Both the position numbers and the translations under genes were made by a program. The notes beneath the pieces were generated by a model, which was given only the letters and a program-made list of their open reading frames with translations, was not told the DNA's origin and did not search any database. Positions 34,511 through 44,281 of a stretch of 64,000 nucleotides of DNA are shown in pieces. Within the stretch, counting starts at the first letter, position 1; every line of letters begins with the position of its first letter. Origin of the DNA: Ancylobacter sp. WKF20 (lineage in GTDB: Bacteria > Pseudomonadota > Alphaproteobacteria > Rhizobiales > Xanthobacteraceae); contig NZ_CP121679.1 of the NCBI RefSeq assembly GCF_029760895.1, forward strand, positions 2,928,001 through 2,992,000. Reading direction: 5' to 3'.

Positions 34511-36723
34511 CAGCCGCGCTCCCCGTTCGGTTCACCCGCCCGCAACGCGTTGAGGGTGACGGTCAGCGAACTCGCCGCCATGGCGAGGGCCGCGCCCAGC
34601 GGCGTCACCAGCCCGCACACCGCCACCGGAATGAGCGCGATGTTGTAGAGCGCCGCCAGTCCCAGATTCTGCAGGATGATGCGATGGGCGCGCCGCCCGG
34701 CCCGCCAGACATGGTGGACGGCGGCGAGATCGCCGAAGGGCAGCACGATGTCCGCCGCGCTCTGGCTCGCCGGGGCGCCATGGGCGAAGCTTGCCGAGAC
34801 ATGCGCCGCCGCCAGCGCCGGCGCGTCGTTGAGCCCGTCCCCGACCATCAGCGTGTGGCGCCCCGCGGCACGCCAGCCCTCCAGCCGGGCGAGCTTGTCG
34901 CGCGGCAACAGCCCGCCTTGGCCGATGCCAATGTCGAGCACCCGGGCCACGCGCGCCACCACCTCGGGCCGGTCTCCCGACAATATCGCCGACGGGATGC
35001 CGGCCGCGGCGAACCGTGTCACCGTCTCCGCCACGTCGGGGCGAAGGGCATCCTCGACGGCAAAGCGCGCCGGGGCGTGGCCGGGGCGGGCCAGCCAGAC
35101 CTCGCTGGTCGGGCTGTCCGGGGCACCCGGCACATCGCAGAAGCTGGCGCGGCCGAGCCGGACTTCGCCCTCCGGCGTCATCGCGCGGATTCCCTCGCCG
35201 GGCACTTCCTCCCAGCCGGCAGCCGGTTCCTCCAGCGGCGCGGCGGCGTGGAGGACCCGCGCCACCGGATGGGGGCTGGCGCTGGCCAGGGACGCGGCGA
35301 GACGGATCGCGGTGCTGTCCTCGGGCCACTCAGTGATGCGCGGTTCGCCGCGTGTGAGCGTCCCGGTCTTGTCGAAGGCGACGAGATCAACGCCGGCCAG
35401 CCGCTCCAGCGCATCGCCGGCGCGCAGCAGAATGCCGCGTTTCAGCAGCGCGCCGGTCGCCACCACCTGCACCGCCGGCACGGCGAGCCCGATGGCGCAG
35501 GGGCAGGCGATGATGAGCACGCTCACGGCATTGAGCAGCGCGGGGGCGAGGCCGGCATCGGTCAGCAGCCACCAGCCGAGCAAGGTCGCCAGCGCCACGC
35601 CGTGGATGATCGGCGTCCAGATGCGGGCAACACGGTCGGCCAGCTGACGCGCCCGGCCCCGGCGCGCCTCGGCCTGTTCGACAAGGCGGACGATGTCGGC
35701 GAGGTGGCTGTCCTCGACGCCGGCGCTGGCCCGCAGCTTCAGCGGCTGCGTGAGATTCACGCTGCCGGCGAGCACCCGCGTGCCGGGCCCAACCGCCCGT
35801 GGCAGGCTCTCACCTGTGACGATGGCAACATCGATATCGGAGCGTCCTTCCACGACGATACCATCGACCGCCACGCGCTCGCCGGGGCGAGAGAGGATGA
35901 TCATGCCGGCGCGCACGGCATGGGCCGGCAGAACCGCGAGCGTTCCATCCTCCCGGCACACCGTCGCGCCATGGGCCTTCAGCATCAGCAGGCGCTCGAC
36001 GGTGGCGCGGGAGCGGGCGCGCACGCGAAAATCGAGATAGCGCCCGACTAGCAGCACGAACAGCAACGCCGTCGCGCTGTCGAAATAGACGTCGCGGCCG
36101 TGGCGGATCAGTTCGATGAGGCTGATCAGGCTGGTGAGGATGAGGCCCAGCGCGATCGGCACGTCGATAGTGGTGCGTCCCTGCCGCAGCGCCCCAAGCG
36201 CCGAGCGGAAGAAGGGGCGCCCGGCATAGGCGACGGCGGGAAGGGCGACGAGCGCGGCCAGCCATTGGAACAATAGCTGCGTGCCGCCCGCCATGTCCTC
36301 GGCCTGCCCCGCCCAGACCGCCAGCGAGAGCATCATCACGTTGGACGAGGCGAAGGCGGCGATGGCGAGCGCGCGCAGGAGCTCGCGGCCGGCGTCGCTG
36401 TCGAGGCGGGTGAGAAAAGCGGGGTCGAACGGCGCCACCCGGTAGCCGAGAGCCTCGACCTGCCGGGCGAGCGTGTCGGCATGGGCGAGGTCGCCGCGCC
36501 ATTCGACGCTGAGGCGGCGCAAAGCGAGGTTCAGCCGTGCCATCGTCACCGCCGGATCGTCGCGCAGCCGCTCCTCGATGGCGCTGATGCAGGCGGCGCA
36601 ATGCGCGCCGTCGACCAGCAGGCTAAGCCGCCGGATGTCGCCCCTCGTCTCGACGAAACCGCAGATCGAGCGGGGCGTGAGGTCGTCTCCCGATAGGCTC
36701 CCGGCCGCATAGGCAGCGCTCAT
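34510..36723 (-). CDS. ccoI: copper-transporting P-type ATPase CcoI/FixI
   Basis: The 737-aa protein has an N-terminal heavy-metal domain with GAHCAACIS (about residue 40), eight membrane helices with the CPC motif (IIACPCAIGLAVPA), a phosphorylation site DKTGTLTRGE, an HP locus (SASPHPVAR) and the hinge GDGLNDAPAL. It exports Cu(I) for the CcoN binuclear centre. I start at ATG 36723, which overlaps the ccoH stop by 4 bp; upstream sequence in this frame is not family-like. Confidence 0.94.
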   Translation of the reverse strand: MSAAYAAGSLSGDDLTPRSICGFVETRGDIRRLSLLVDGAHCAACISAIEERLRDDPAVTMARLNLALRRLSVEWRGDLAHADTLARQVEALGYRVAPFDPAFLTRLDSDAGRELLRALAIAAFASSNVMMLSLAVWAGQAEDMAGGTQLLFQWLAALVALPAVAYAGRPFFRSALGALRQGRTTIDVPIALGLILTSLISLIELIRHGRDVYFDSATALLFVLLVGRYLDFRVRARSRATVERLLMLKAHGATVCREDGTLAVLPAHAVRAGMIILSRPGERVAVDGIVVEGRSDIDVAIVTGESLPRAVGPGTRVLAGSVNLTQPLKLRASAGVEDSHLADIVRLVEQAEARRGRARQLADRVARIWTPIIHGVALATLLGWWLLTDAGLAPALLNAVSVLIIACPCAIGLAVPAVQVVATGALLKRGILLRAGDALERLAGVDLVAFDKTGTLTRGEPRITEWPEDSTAIRLAASLASASPHPVARVLHAAAPLEEPAAGWEEVPGEGIRAMTPEGEVRLGRASFCDVPGAPDSPTSEVWLARPGHAPARFAVEDALRPDVAETVTRFAAAGIPSAILSGDRPEVVARVARVLDIGIGQGGLLPRDKLARLEGWRAAGRHTLMVGDGLNDAPALAAAHVSASFAHGAPASQSAADIVLPFGDLAAVHHVWRAGRRAHRIILQNLGLAALYNIALIPVAVCGLVTPLGAALAMAASSLTVTLNALRAGEPNGERG

Positions 36724-37196
36724 GGCATCACCTCGACCGTCTCGACCCGCTCGGTGGTGGCGCCCTGCTGCGTCAGCGTGAGCCGCACCGCCCAAGGCCC
36801 CGCCAGCGGCAGCTGCAGGTCGGCCGCGAAGCGACCGGCGCCGCGGGGATGCAGCAGGATCGGCACAAGCTGGGGGAAGCGCGTCGTCCGCTCGGCGGTG
36901 GCGAAGAGCTGTTCGGCGACGAGCGGTCGGCCGCCGCGGTCGGCCAGCGTCACCTCCAGCGTGCCGGCGAGGGGACCGGTCGGGGTGAAGGTCAGCCGCG
37001 CCGACCAGTCGGTCGCCGGCGCGGTGCCATGGGCAAGGCCCGCCGGCCGGGGATCGGTGACGAGGCCGGTGAAAGTTCGGTTCGCCAGCAGGACGAACCA
37101 GAGCTGGAGCCCGGCCAGCGCCACGAAGAACAGCACGAAGCCGGCGGGGATCCACAGGTCGCGGCGGCTCTGCGGGGCGGCGGGCATATGGCTCAT
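36720..37196 (-). CDS. ccoH: cbb3 oxidase assembly protein CcoH/FixH
   Basis: The 158-aa protein has a single N-terminal span (WIPAGFVLFFVALAGLQLWFV) followed by a periplasmic FixH beta domain (LTFTPTGPLAGTLEVTLADR, RGAGRFAADLQLPLAGPWAV). FixH proteins help assemble cbb3 oxidase with CcoG and CcoI. ATG 37196 overlaps the ccoG stop by 4 bp and its own stop overlaps ccoI by 4 bp. Confidence 0.9.
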   Translation of the reverse strand: MSHMPAAPQSRRDLWIPAGFVLFFVALAGLQLWFVLLANRTFTGLVTDPRPAGLAHGTAPATDWSARLTFTPTGPLAGTLEVTLADRGGRPLVAEQLFATAERTTRFPQLVPILLHPRGAGRFAADLQLPLAGPWAVRLTLTQQGATTERVETVEVMP

Positions 37197-38662
37197 CGCT
37201 CGGGCCCCCAGAAATAGCTGGGCAGACGGGCCAGTTCCTCGCCGGTCGCGGCATCGGCCAGCACCAGCTCGAAATCGCGACGCCCCTTGGGCGCGTTCGC
37301 GCGCGGCAGGGTGATCAGCAACCGTTCCTCGAGGCTGCGCCCCGTGCCGATGGCGATGTCGAGGTGGACGCCGGGCGGCTGGTCGAGCGTGCCGAGGCGG
37401 AGGCGTGCACCGTCGAGCCCCTCCACATGCAGGGTGACGGCGGAGAGCCCCGGTCGGCGATGGGCGAGACGCAGCGCCAGATCGTTGCGCACGCTGCCGT
37501 CGGAGAGCTGCACGAAGGGCGGGTTGCGCTGTGGCTCGGCATGGACGCTCACATCCGCCAGCGTCGCCATGCCATAGGCCGAGAGGCCGAAGGCCAGCAG
37601 GGCGGCGAGGCCGAAGGCCAGCGCCTTCGGCCTCATCCAGCCAATGCGCGGCGCGCTCTGCCGGCTGTCCCCCGGCGTGGTCTCGCCATCGAAGCGGATG
37701 AGGCCCGCCGGGCGCTCCAGCTTGCCCATGACCTCGTCGCAGGCGTCGATGCACAGGCCACAACCGATGCAGCCCATCTGCAGGCCGTCGCGAATGTCGA
37801 CGCCGGTCGGGCAGGCGGTGACGCAGCGCGTGCAGTCGATGCAGTCGCCGCGCAGCGGGGCGGATGTCGGCGTGACCGTGAAGGCCGAGGCATCGCGCGC
37901 CAGGACGAACAACCCCGGCTCGATCAGCTCGGGCCGCAACGCATCGCGCTTGCGCCCGCGCGGCTCACCGCGCCATGCCTGATAGGTCACGACGAGGCTC
38001 TGCCGGTCGAGCAGCGCGGCCTGAAAGCGCGGCCACGGGCACATATGCAGGCAGACGCGCTCGCGGGCATGGGCGGCGAGGAGGAAGGTCGTCGCGGTCA
38101 GCAGCAGCACGGTGGCATAGGCGATAGCGGGCGCCTGTCCTCCGACGAGGAGGCCGGGCAAAGTGGGCGCGTCGATGAAATAGCTGGTGAAGCCAATGCC
38201 GGTCGCCAGCGCGATGAGGCCCCAGGCGAGAGTGCGCAGCCGGCGCTCCCGCGCCCCCTTGCCGACCAGACGTACGATCAGGCGGTCCACCGTGAAGAAG
38301 AGGTCGGACCACACCGTCTGCGGGCAGGCGAAGCCGCACCAGACCCGCCCGGCCAGCGTCGTCGCGTAGAACAGCGCCAAGGCCCCCGCCACCATCAGGC
38401 CGACCGCGATCGGCAGATCCTGCGGCCAGAACTCCAGCCCGACGACGAAGAGCCGGCGGCCCGGAAGATCGAACAGCACTGCCTGCCCCGGCAGCCCCTC
38501 CCCGCGCTCCCAGCGCAGCCACGGCACAAGGAAGAAGAAGCCGAGCATCCCCCAGGTGAGGCCGGTCTTGATGCGCCGGAACCGCCCGCGCACCGCGTGG
38601 GGAATGTCCGGCCGGATAGCGGCGCGGGCGGGAGCAAGACCGGGAAGGACGGTTGCCGGCAT
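37193..38662 (-). CDS. ccoG: cbb3 oxidase accessory ferredoxin-like protein CcoG/FixG
   Basis: The 489-aa protein has about five membrane spans, a GRVWCGFACPQTVWSDLF segment, CLHMCPWPRFQ, and two [4Fe-4S] motifs CIDCTRCVTACPTG and CIGCGLCIDACDEVM (about residues 275-315), followed by a C-terminal Ig-like domain. CcoG is a cupric reductase that supports copper delivery to cbb3 oxidase. ATG 38662 overlaps the ccoP stop by one base. Confidence 0.94.
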   Translation of the reverse strand: MPATVLPGLAPARAAIRPDIPHAVRGRFRRIKTGLTWGMLGFFFLVPWLRWERGEGLPGQAVLFDLPGRRLFVVGLEFWPQDLPIAVGLMVAGALALFYATTLAGRVWCGFACPQTVWSDLFFTVDRLIVRLVGKGARERRLRTLAWGLIALATGIGFTSYFIDAPTLPGLLVGGQAPAIAYATVLLLTATTFLLAAHARERVCLHMCPWPRFQAALLDRQSLVVTYQAWRGEPRGRKRDALRPELIEPGLFVLARDASAFTVTPTSAPLRGDCIDCTRCVTACPTGVDIRDGLQMGCIGCGLCIDACDEVMGKLERPAGLIRFDGETTPGDSRQSAPRIGWMRPKALAFGLAALLAFGLSAYGMATLADVSVHAEPQRNPPFVQLSDGSVRNDLALRLAHRRPGLSAVTLHVEGLDGARLRLGTLDQPPGVHLDIAIGTGRSLEERLLITLPRANAPKGRRDFELVLADAATGEELARLPSYFWGPER

Positions 38663-39531
38663 CAGCGCTCGCCCCCGCCCAGCGTATGGACATAGACGGC
38701 GAGCATGCGGATCGTCTCGGCGTCGAGCTTGGTGGCGAAGGCGGGCATCACGCCCATGCGCGGAGTGGCGATCTGGTGGCGGACCGCCTCCTTGGTTCTG
38801 CCATAGAGCCAGATGGCGTCGTTGAGCGTCGGTGCGCCGAATTCGCGGTTGCCCTCGCCATTGACGCCATGGCAGGCGGCGCAGTTCTGCTGAAACAGGG
38901 CGGCGCCGGGCATCTTGCCGCGCGCCGCCGCCTGGCCGGGATCGGCAAGGGTCAGCACATAATCGGCGATGGCGTCGATGTCGGTGGCGGAGAGCATCTC
39001 GCCAAAGGCCGGCATCATGCTCTGGCGAGTCTCGTCATGGCCGGAGCGTATGCCGTAGCTCACCGTCTGGTGGATGTCGGCGATGGTGCCACCCCACAAC
39101 CAGTCATCGTCGATCAGAGCCGGGAACTGGCCGATCTGGCCGCCCGCGCCAACGCCATGGCAGGGCGCGCAGTTCTCGTTGAAGGCGGCCCGCCCGCCGG
39201 CGATGGCGAAGCGGCGCAATTCCGGGTTGGCCTCGATCTGGTCGAGCGGCGCCTCGTTGAGGAGCCGGCGCCAGTCGGCCTGCGCCGCCCGACCGGCGGC
39301 GACCTCCTCGGCAAGCTGGCCGCGGCTGGTCCAGCCCAGCTGGCCCTTGAACACGCCCATGGGCGTCGCCACCGAAGGGAAGAGCCACATATAGGCCACC
39401 GCGACGAAGCAGGAGCCGATGAAGACGGTGAGCCACCATTGCGGCACCGGCGTCGTCAGCTCCTTGATGCCGTCCCATTCATGGCCGGTGGTGCGGTAGC
39501 CGGTGAGCGGATCGCGTTCAGGCGTGGCCAT
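38662..39531 (-). CDS. ccoP: cbb3 oxidase diheme subunit CcoP
   Basis: The 289-aa protein has an N-terminal span (WWLTVFIGSCFVAVAYMWLF) and two class-I cytochrome c domains with CAPCH and CAACH heme sites and downstream Met ligands (MMPAFG, MGVMPAF). It passes electrons from soluble cytochrome c to CcoO/CcoN. The start overlaps ccoQ by 14 bp. Confidence 0.95.
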   Translation of the reverse strand: MATPERDPLTGYRTTGHEWDGIKELTTPVPQWWLTVFIGSCFVAVAYMWLFPSVATPMGVFKGQLGWTSRGQLAEEVAAGRAAQADWRRLLNEAPLDQIEANPELRRFAIAGGRAAFNENCAPCHGVGAGGQIGQFPALIDDDWLWGGTIADIHQTVSYGIRSGHDETRQSMMPAFGEMLSATDIDAIADYVLTLADPGQAAARGKMPGAALFQQNCAACHGVNGEGNREFGAPTLNDAIWLYGRTKEAVRHQIATPRMGVMPAFATKLDAETIRMLAVYVHTLGGGER

Positions 39532-39685
39532 CGGTGTCCTCCCCGCTGGCGAAGGGGATGCGGGAGCGGCGGTCCATCTCGGCGCGGGCGCCGGGGCGGA
39601 ACACGCTCCAGAGGATGGCGGCGAACAGCGCGACGGCGACGACCAGCCAGGATTTCAGCGCGACGACGAGCAGGGCCTCGCTCAT
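39518..39685 (-). CDS. ccoQ: cbb3 oxidase small subunit CcoQ
   Basis: The 55-aa protein begins [20 protein letters not shown], has one membrane span and the [18 protein letters not shown] tail typical of CcoQ. It stabilises the oxidase complex. It overlaps ccoO by 4 bp (ATGA) and ccoP by 14 bp. Confidence 0.92.
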   Translation of the reverse strand: MSEALLVVALKSWLVVAVALFAAILWSVFRPGARAEMDRRSRIPFASGEDTDGHA

Positions 39686-40437
39686 GGCGGCGCGCTCCCC
39701 TGTCCAGCAGGCGCGACCGGCGGCAGTTCGGCAAGCGTGCCGAGCACCTGCAGATAGGCGATCAGCGCATCCATCTCGGTGATGCGGTCGGGATGCCCAT
39801 CGAAATCGCCGAGCCGCGCCTTGGGATAGCGGGCGAGCAGCCCGCCATCGCTGTCGTCCCCCGAGGCCTGGGCGCGGATGTCGGCGGCCGAACGGGCGAT
39901 CATCGCGTCCGTATAGGGCACCCCCACCTTGCGCAGCGCCCGCATATGAGCGGCGAAGCCCTCCACATCGATCTCGCGGCTGGCGAGGAACGGATAGGCC
40001 GGCATGATCGACACCGGCACGACGCTGCGCGGGTCCATCATATGGGCGAGATGCCAGGCGTTGGAGTATTTCGAGCCGACGCGGGCGAGGTCCGGCCCGG
40101 TGCGCTTGGAGCCCCAGAGAAAGGGGTGGTCGTACATGCTCTCGGCAGCGACCGAGTAGTGGCCGTAACGCTCCACCTCGTCGCGGAAGGGGCGGATCTG
40201 CTGGCTGTGGCAGGTGTAGCAGCCCTCGCGCGTGTAGACGTTGCGGCCGATCTGCTCGAGCGGCGAATAGGGCCGCATGCCCGGCACCGGCTGCACCGTG
40301 GTCTCCAGCTTGAACAGCGGCACGATCTCGACCAGCCCGCCGATCAGGATGACCAGCAGGGTGAGCACGAAGAGCAGCGTGGTCGACCGCTCGATGATGG
40401 CGTGACCTTTGGGGGCTTCCTCGGTGTGGCTTGCCAT
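39682..40437 (-). CDS. ccoO: cbb3 oxidase monoheme subunit CcoO
   Basis: The 251-aa protein has an N-terminal anchor ([20 protein letters not shown]), one heme c site ([14 protein letters not shown]), the CcoO signature [20 protein letters not shown] and a Met-ligand region. It carries electrons from CcoP to CcoN. ATG 40437 (MASHTEE) has GAGG 9 bp upstream; GTG 40452, overlapping the ccoN stop, is an alternative. Confidence 0.94.
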   Translation of the reverse strand: MASHTEEAPKGHAIIERSTTLLFVLTLLVILIGGLVEIVPLFKLETTVQPVPGMRPYSPLEQIGRNVYTREGCYTCHSQQIRPFRDEVERYGHYSVAAESMYDHPFLWGSKRTGPDLARVGSKYSNAWHLAHMMDPRSVVPVSIMPAYPFLASREIDVEGFAAHMRALRKVGVPYTDAMIARSAADIRAQASGDDSDGGLLARYPKARLGDFDGHPDRITEMDALIAYLQVLGTLAELPPVAPAGQGSAPP

Positions 40438-40448
40438 GATGGGGCGCC

Positions 40449-41945
40449 TCACGAAGCCGGAGCCGCCGCCTGCGGCGCAGTCGCCGGCAGTCGGGCGGTG
40501 GCCGGCTGGCGGATGGTCATGACGACATTGATCGCCATGAGCACGCCGCCGGTGAGGTAGAGCACCCCGCCGACGAGGCGGATCACGTAATAGGGGTGCA
40601 GCATGGCGACGCTGTCGGCGAAGGAATATTGCAGGAAGCCGAAGGCGTCATAGGCGCGCCACATGAGGCCCTGGGCGATGCCGGCGACCCACATGGCGGT
40701 GATGTAGAGGACGATCGCCACCGAGGCGATCCAGAAATGCCACTCGACCAGCTTCACCGACCAGAGCGGGCGCCGCCACAGCCGGGGCACCATGTAATAG
40801 AGCGCGCCGAAGCAGATGAAGGCGACCCAGCCCAGCGCGCCGGAATGCACATGGCCGACCGTCCAGTCCGTGTAATGGCTGAGCGAATTGACCGACTTCA
40901 GCGCCATCAGCGGGCCCTCGAAAGTCGCCATGCCGTAAAACGCGACGGCCACCACGAGGAAGCGCAGGATCGGATCGGTGCGCAGTTTCCCCCACGCGCC
41001 GGAGAGCGTCATGATGCCGTTGATCATGCCGCCCCAGGAGGGCATCCACAGCATGATCGAGAAGGCCATGCCGAGCGTCTGCGTCCAGTCGGGCAGCGAG
41101 GTGTAGTGCAGATGGTGCGGGCCGGCCCAGATATAGAGGAAGATCAGCGCCCAGAAATGCACGATGGACAGCCGGTAGGAATAGATCGGCCGTTCCGCCT
41201 GCTTCGGCACGAAGTAATACATGATGCCGATGAAGCCGGCGGTGAGGAAGAAGCCGACCATGTTGTGGCCGTACCACCACTGCACCATCGCATCCTGCAC
41301 GCCGGAGAAGGCCGAGTAACTCTTGGTGCCGACGAGGGAGACCGGCATCGCCAGGTTGTTGACGATGTGCAGCACGGCCACGGTGATGATGAAGGCGAGG
41401 AAGAACCAGTTCGCCACATAGATGTGCGGCTCGCGCCGGCGCACCAGCGTGCCGACGAAGATGGCGAGATAGGTCACCCAGACGATGGCGAGCCAGATGT
41501 CGGCGTACCATTCCGGCTCGGCATATTCCCGGCTTTGGGTGATGCCGAGCACATAGCCGGAAGCGGCGATGACGAGGAATGTCTGGTAGCCCCAGAACAG
41601 GAAATTGGCGAGGCGCGGACCACCCCACAGGCCGACCTGGCAGGTGCGCTGCACGACATAGAGCGAGGTCGCCATCAGCGCATTGCCGCCAAAGGCGAGA
41701 ATGACGCCGGAGGTATGGACCGGGCGCAGTCGCCCGAAGGTGAAATATTCGCCGAGATTGAGCTGCGGGAAGGCGAGTTGCGCCGCCACCACGACACCGG
41801 CGGCGAAGCCGACCAGCGCCCACCCCACCGTCACCAGCGTGAAGCGACGGATGATCGCCTCATTATAGCCGGGGATTGTCGTGGCGTCACTGCGCGCCCT
41901 TTCTATTCCGGGCAATGAAGCAAGTGAAAGTGTTGATGCCGTCAT
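40449..41945 (-). CDS. ccoN: cbb3 oxidase catalytic subunit CcoN
   Basis: The 498-aa heme-copper oxidase subunit I has 12 spans. Visible motifs are [17 protein letters not shown] (CuB His and the cross-linked Tyr region), [23 protein letters not shown] (two CuB His) and [14 protein letters not shown] (heme b3/b His ligands). It reduces oxygen with high affinity and pumps protons. ATG 41945 has TTGAGG 5 bp upstream. It heads the ccoNOQP-GHIS unit, an unbroken chain of overlapping genes to 33.7 kb. A perfect Fnr/FixK box lies only 17-30 bp upstream of the start codon. Confidence 0.96.
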   Translation of the reverse strand: MTASTLSLASLPGIERARSDATTIPGYNEAIIRRFTLVTVGWALVGFAAGVVVAAQLAFPQLNLGEYFTFGRLRPVHTSGVILAFGGNALMATSLYVVQRTCQVGLWGGPRLANFLFWGYQTFLVIAASGYVLGITQSREYAEPEWYADIWLAIVWVTYLAIFVGTLVRRREPHIYVANWFFLAFIITVAVLHIVNNLAMPVSLVGTKSYSAFSGVQDAMVQWWYGHNMVGFFLTAGFIGIMYYFVPKQAERPIYSYRLSIVHFWALIFLYIWAGPHHLHYTSLPDWTQTLGMAFSIMLWMPSWGGMINGIMTLSGAWGKLRTDPILRFLVVAVAFYGMATFEGPLMALKSVNSLSHYTDWTVGHVHSGALGWVAFICFGALYYMVPRLWRRPLWSVKLVEWHFWIASVAIVLYITAMWVAGIAQGLMWRAYDAFGFLQYSFADSVAMLHPYYVIRLVGGVLYLTGGVLMAINVVMTIRQPATARLPATAPQAAAPAS

Positions 41946-41961
41946 ATTGCCTCAACGTCTA

Positions 41962-41975
41962 TTGATTTCGATCAA
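41962..41975. promoter_or_regulatory. perfect Fnr/FixK box between ccoN and divergent membrane genes
   Basis: TTGATTTCGATCAA matches the consensus TTGAT-N4-ATCAA at every defined position. It lies in a strongly AT-rich 126-bp gap. Its centre is 24 bp from the ccoN start codon, too close for a class II site driving ccoN with a leader, but about 103 bp from the divergent gene start, where a TACAAT element (about 42007) could be the -10. Confidence 0.8.
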
Positions 41976-42071
41976 TTAGAATGATGCTTTGATTATCGAA
42001 TGAAATACAATATTGACTATTATTGATTTTTGATTTGTTTTTCTGACGTTCGAATATGTTTGGAGTCTTCC

Positions 42072-42329
42072 ATGACGTCTTCCGTCCTCATAATCCTGGC
42101 GGCTGCGCCACTGGCGTTGCTGTTTCTCGCGCTGCGCGGGCGTGGCGATGTGGTCGGCTGGTGGCTCGGGCTCGGCCATGGCATGCTGGCCTTGCTGGCG
42201 CTGGCTGGCGTGGCCATGGCCGGGGATCGCGGCTTCGCGCTCTTCGCTGCCCTGGCGAGCGTCTATGCTGGCGCCATGTGCGCCGCCGAGGTGGTCCATC
42301 TCATGCGCCGCCCGGTCCGTTCGGCCTGA
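42072..42329 (+). CDS. small uncharacterised membrane protein
   Basis: This 85-aa protein begins MTSSVLIILAAAPLALLFLA and has three predicted spans with a GWWLGLGHGMLALLALAG middle. I do not recognise it. ATG 42072 has GGAG at 42062-42065. It is divergent from ccoN across the perfect Fnr/FixK box and followed 15 bp later by a second small membrane gene, so the pair may be oxygen-regulated. Confidence 0.65.
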   Translation: MTSSVLIILAAAPLALLFLALRGRGDVVGWWLGLGHGMLALLALAGVAMAGDRGFALFAALASVYAGAMCAAEVVHLMRRPVRSA

Positions 42330-42344
42330 CGCGGAGACCCGGCC

Positions 42345-42683
42345 ATGCCCCAACTCGTCCGCTTCCTGCTGCGCCACGCGCTGGTCGGTCTCGTGCTGGC
42401 GGTGGTCTTCGTCGGTGCCCTGCTGGCCTTCGACATCGCGCGGCTCGGCTCGCTGATCGCGGCCTCGCCGATCGGCGTGATCGCGGTGCTGGTGCTGACC
42501 GTCTCGGTCGGCATCACCTTCGCCAGCGTGCAGATGGGATTTGCCATCATGCTGCTCGCCGATCGGGACGAGGATGACGGCAACGGACGGCGTGCCCCAC
42601 TGGCGCGGCTGCTGCCGGCGCGCGTGCCCGTCGCCCTGCGACACAAGCCCCGCGCGCCGGCCCAGCGGCCGGGCGCACCCTGA
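42345..42683 (+). CDS. small uncharacterised membrane protein
   Basis: The 112-aa protein has two long hydrophobic segments (LVGLVLAVVFVGALLAFDIA and SPIGVIAVLVLTVSVGITFA) and a basic, proline-rich cytoplasmic tail (ARVPVALRHKPRAPAQRPGA). I do not recognise the family. ATG 42345 has GGAG 9 bp upstream, and it is probably co-transcribed with the preceding small gene. Confidence 0.65.
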   Translation: MPQLVRFLLRHALVGLVLAVVFVGALLAFDIARLGSLIAASPIGVIAVLVLTVSVGITFASVQMGFAIMLLADRDEDDGNGRRAPLARLLPARVPVALRHKPRAPAQRPGAP

Positions 42684-43000
42684 GCCCTGCCCGGTCCGCC
42701 GGGTCGCGTCGGGCAGCGTTGCTGTGCCGGGCCTTGACGACGGCATGAGTCTCCCCGCCATTGCCACACGGGGTGTGCAACGGTTCTTTGGGCGGCCCGT
42801 CGGACCGCCGCGCGTGACAGATCAGGGGCATGACCTAGCAGGAGGGGGGAGGCGGCGCGCTTGGACAGAATGCCCAATGGGCGTCAAGGCGCCTCGCCCC
42901 TAGAAGCGGCAGCAAGGCGCGGTTCGTCCGCGCGCCGAACGCCGGTCCCCGCGGGACGAGAACACGCAGCCGCGCGCCGGCACCGGGAGTTTGAGTAGCC
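42684..43000. other. gene-free stretch upstream of regB
   Basis: This 317-bp region holds no convincing gene. It contains a TTGACGACGGCATGAG stretch that could include a -35 element and the short palindrome GCCCAATGGGC near 42880. It presumably carries the regBA promoter. Confidence 0.4.
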
Positions 43001-44281
43001 GTGGCGCCGCTGACCACCGTCGACACCACCAACCGCAAAAACCTGCTGCTGCTCGCGCAGCTGCGCTGGATCGCCGTCATCGGCCAGTTGGTGACGATCT
43101 GGCTGGTGCATTTCGAGTTCGCGATTCCCCTGCCGCTGGCGCAGATGCTGGCGGTGGTGGTTTTTCTGCTCGCTCTCAACATCGTCAGCCTGCTGCGCTA
43201 CCGCCGGCAGGAGAGCGTGACCAATACCGAGCTGTTCATCGAGCTGCTGCTGGATGTCGCCGCGCTCACCGTGCAGCTCTATCTGAGCGGCGGCGCGCAG
43301 AACCCCTTCATCTCGCTGTTCCTGCTCCAGGTCATTCTTGGTGCGGTGCTGCTGGAGGCCTGGTCGGTCTGGACGCTGGTAGCGATCACCACAGGCTGCT
43401 TCGTCAGCCTCACCGTCTGGCATCGCGATCTGGTGATGCCGCACAGCCATATGGGCGGCTTCTGGAACCTGCATGTGCAGGGCATGTTGATCTGCTTCGT
43501 GCTGGCGGCCTGCCTGCTGGTGCTGTTCGTCACCCGTGTCACCGCCAATCTGCGGGAGCGCGACGCGCATCTGGCCGAGTTGCGCCGACAGTCGGTCGAG
43601 GAGGAGCACATTGTGCGCATGGGCCTGCTCGCCTCCGGGGCGGCGCATGAGCTGGGCACGCCGCTCACCACGCTCTCGGTCATCCTCAAGGACTGGGAGA
43701 GCCTGCCGGCTATTGCTACCGACCCGGACCTTGCACAGGACATCGCGGAGATGCAGGGCCAGCTCGCCCGCTGCAAGGCGATCGTTACCGGCATCCTTCT
43801 GTCGTCCGGCGAGGCGCGGGGCGAGGGCACGGTGCGCACCACCGTGCGGCACTTTCTCGATGAGGCGGTGGCGGATTGGCGCACGGCCCGCGCGCCGGCC
43901 GGCTTCGCCTATGACAATGGTTTCGAGCCCGATGAGGCCATCATCTCTGATCTCGCGCTCAGGCAGGTGCTGGTCAATGTGCTCGACAATGCGCTGGAGG
44001 CCTCGCCGGATGGGGTGGAACTGCGCGCGATCCGCCGCGATGGCAACCTTGTCGTCGAAGTGACGGATCGCGGCAGCGGTTTCCCCGCCGCTATTCTCGC
44101 CGAACTCGGCACGCCCTATCGCTCCACCAAGGCGCGGGCCGGCGCGGGGCTGGGGCTGTTCCTCGTGGTCAATGTGCTGCGGCGGCTGGGCGGCTCGGTC
44201 GTCGCGCGCAACCGCCCGGAAGGTGGGGCCTGCGTGACGCTGCGCCTGCCTCTTGCGGCACTGTCGGAGAGCAATGCGTGA
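43001..44281 (+). CDS. regB: redox sensor histidine kinase RegB/PrrB type
   Basis: The 426-aa kinase has six N-terminal spans including the quinone-binding GGAQNPF motif (residues 97-103), a phospho-acceptor His216 in AAHELGTPLTTLS, a conserved Cys258 (QLARCKAI) equivalent to the redox Cys of RegB, and N/G boxes (NVLDNALEASPDG, DRGSGFP, GAGLGLFLVVNVL). RegB senses the quinone pool and respiratory flux and phosphorylates RegA. It starts at GTG 43001, with GGGAG 11 bp before. The stop overlaps the regA start by one base. Confidence 0.92.
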   Translation: MAPLTTVDTTNRKNLLLLAQLRWIAVIGQLVTIWLVHFEFAIPLPLAQMLAVVVFLLALNIVSLLRYRRQESVTNTELFIELLLDVAALTVQLYLSGGAQNPFISLFLLQVILGAVLLEAWSVWTLVAITTGCFVSLTVWHRDLVMPHSHMGGFWNLHVQGMLICFVLAACLLVLFVTRVTANLRERDAHLAELRRQSVEEEHIVRMGLLASGAAHELGTPLTTLSVILKDWESLPAIATDPDLAQDIAEMQGQLARCKAIVTGILLSSGEARGEGTVRTTVRHFLDEAVADWRTARAPAGFAYDNGFEPDEAIISDLALRQVLVNVLDNALEASPDGVELRAIRRDGNLVVEVTDRGSGFPAAILAELGTPYRSTKARAGAGLGLFLVVNVLRRLGGSVVARNRPEGGACVTLRLPLAALSESNA

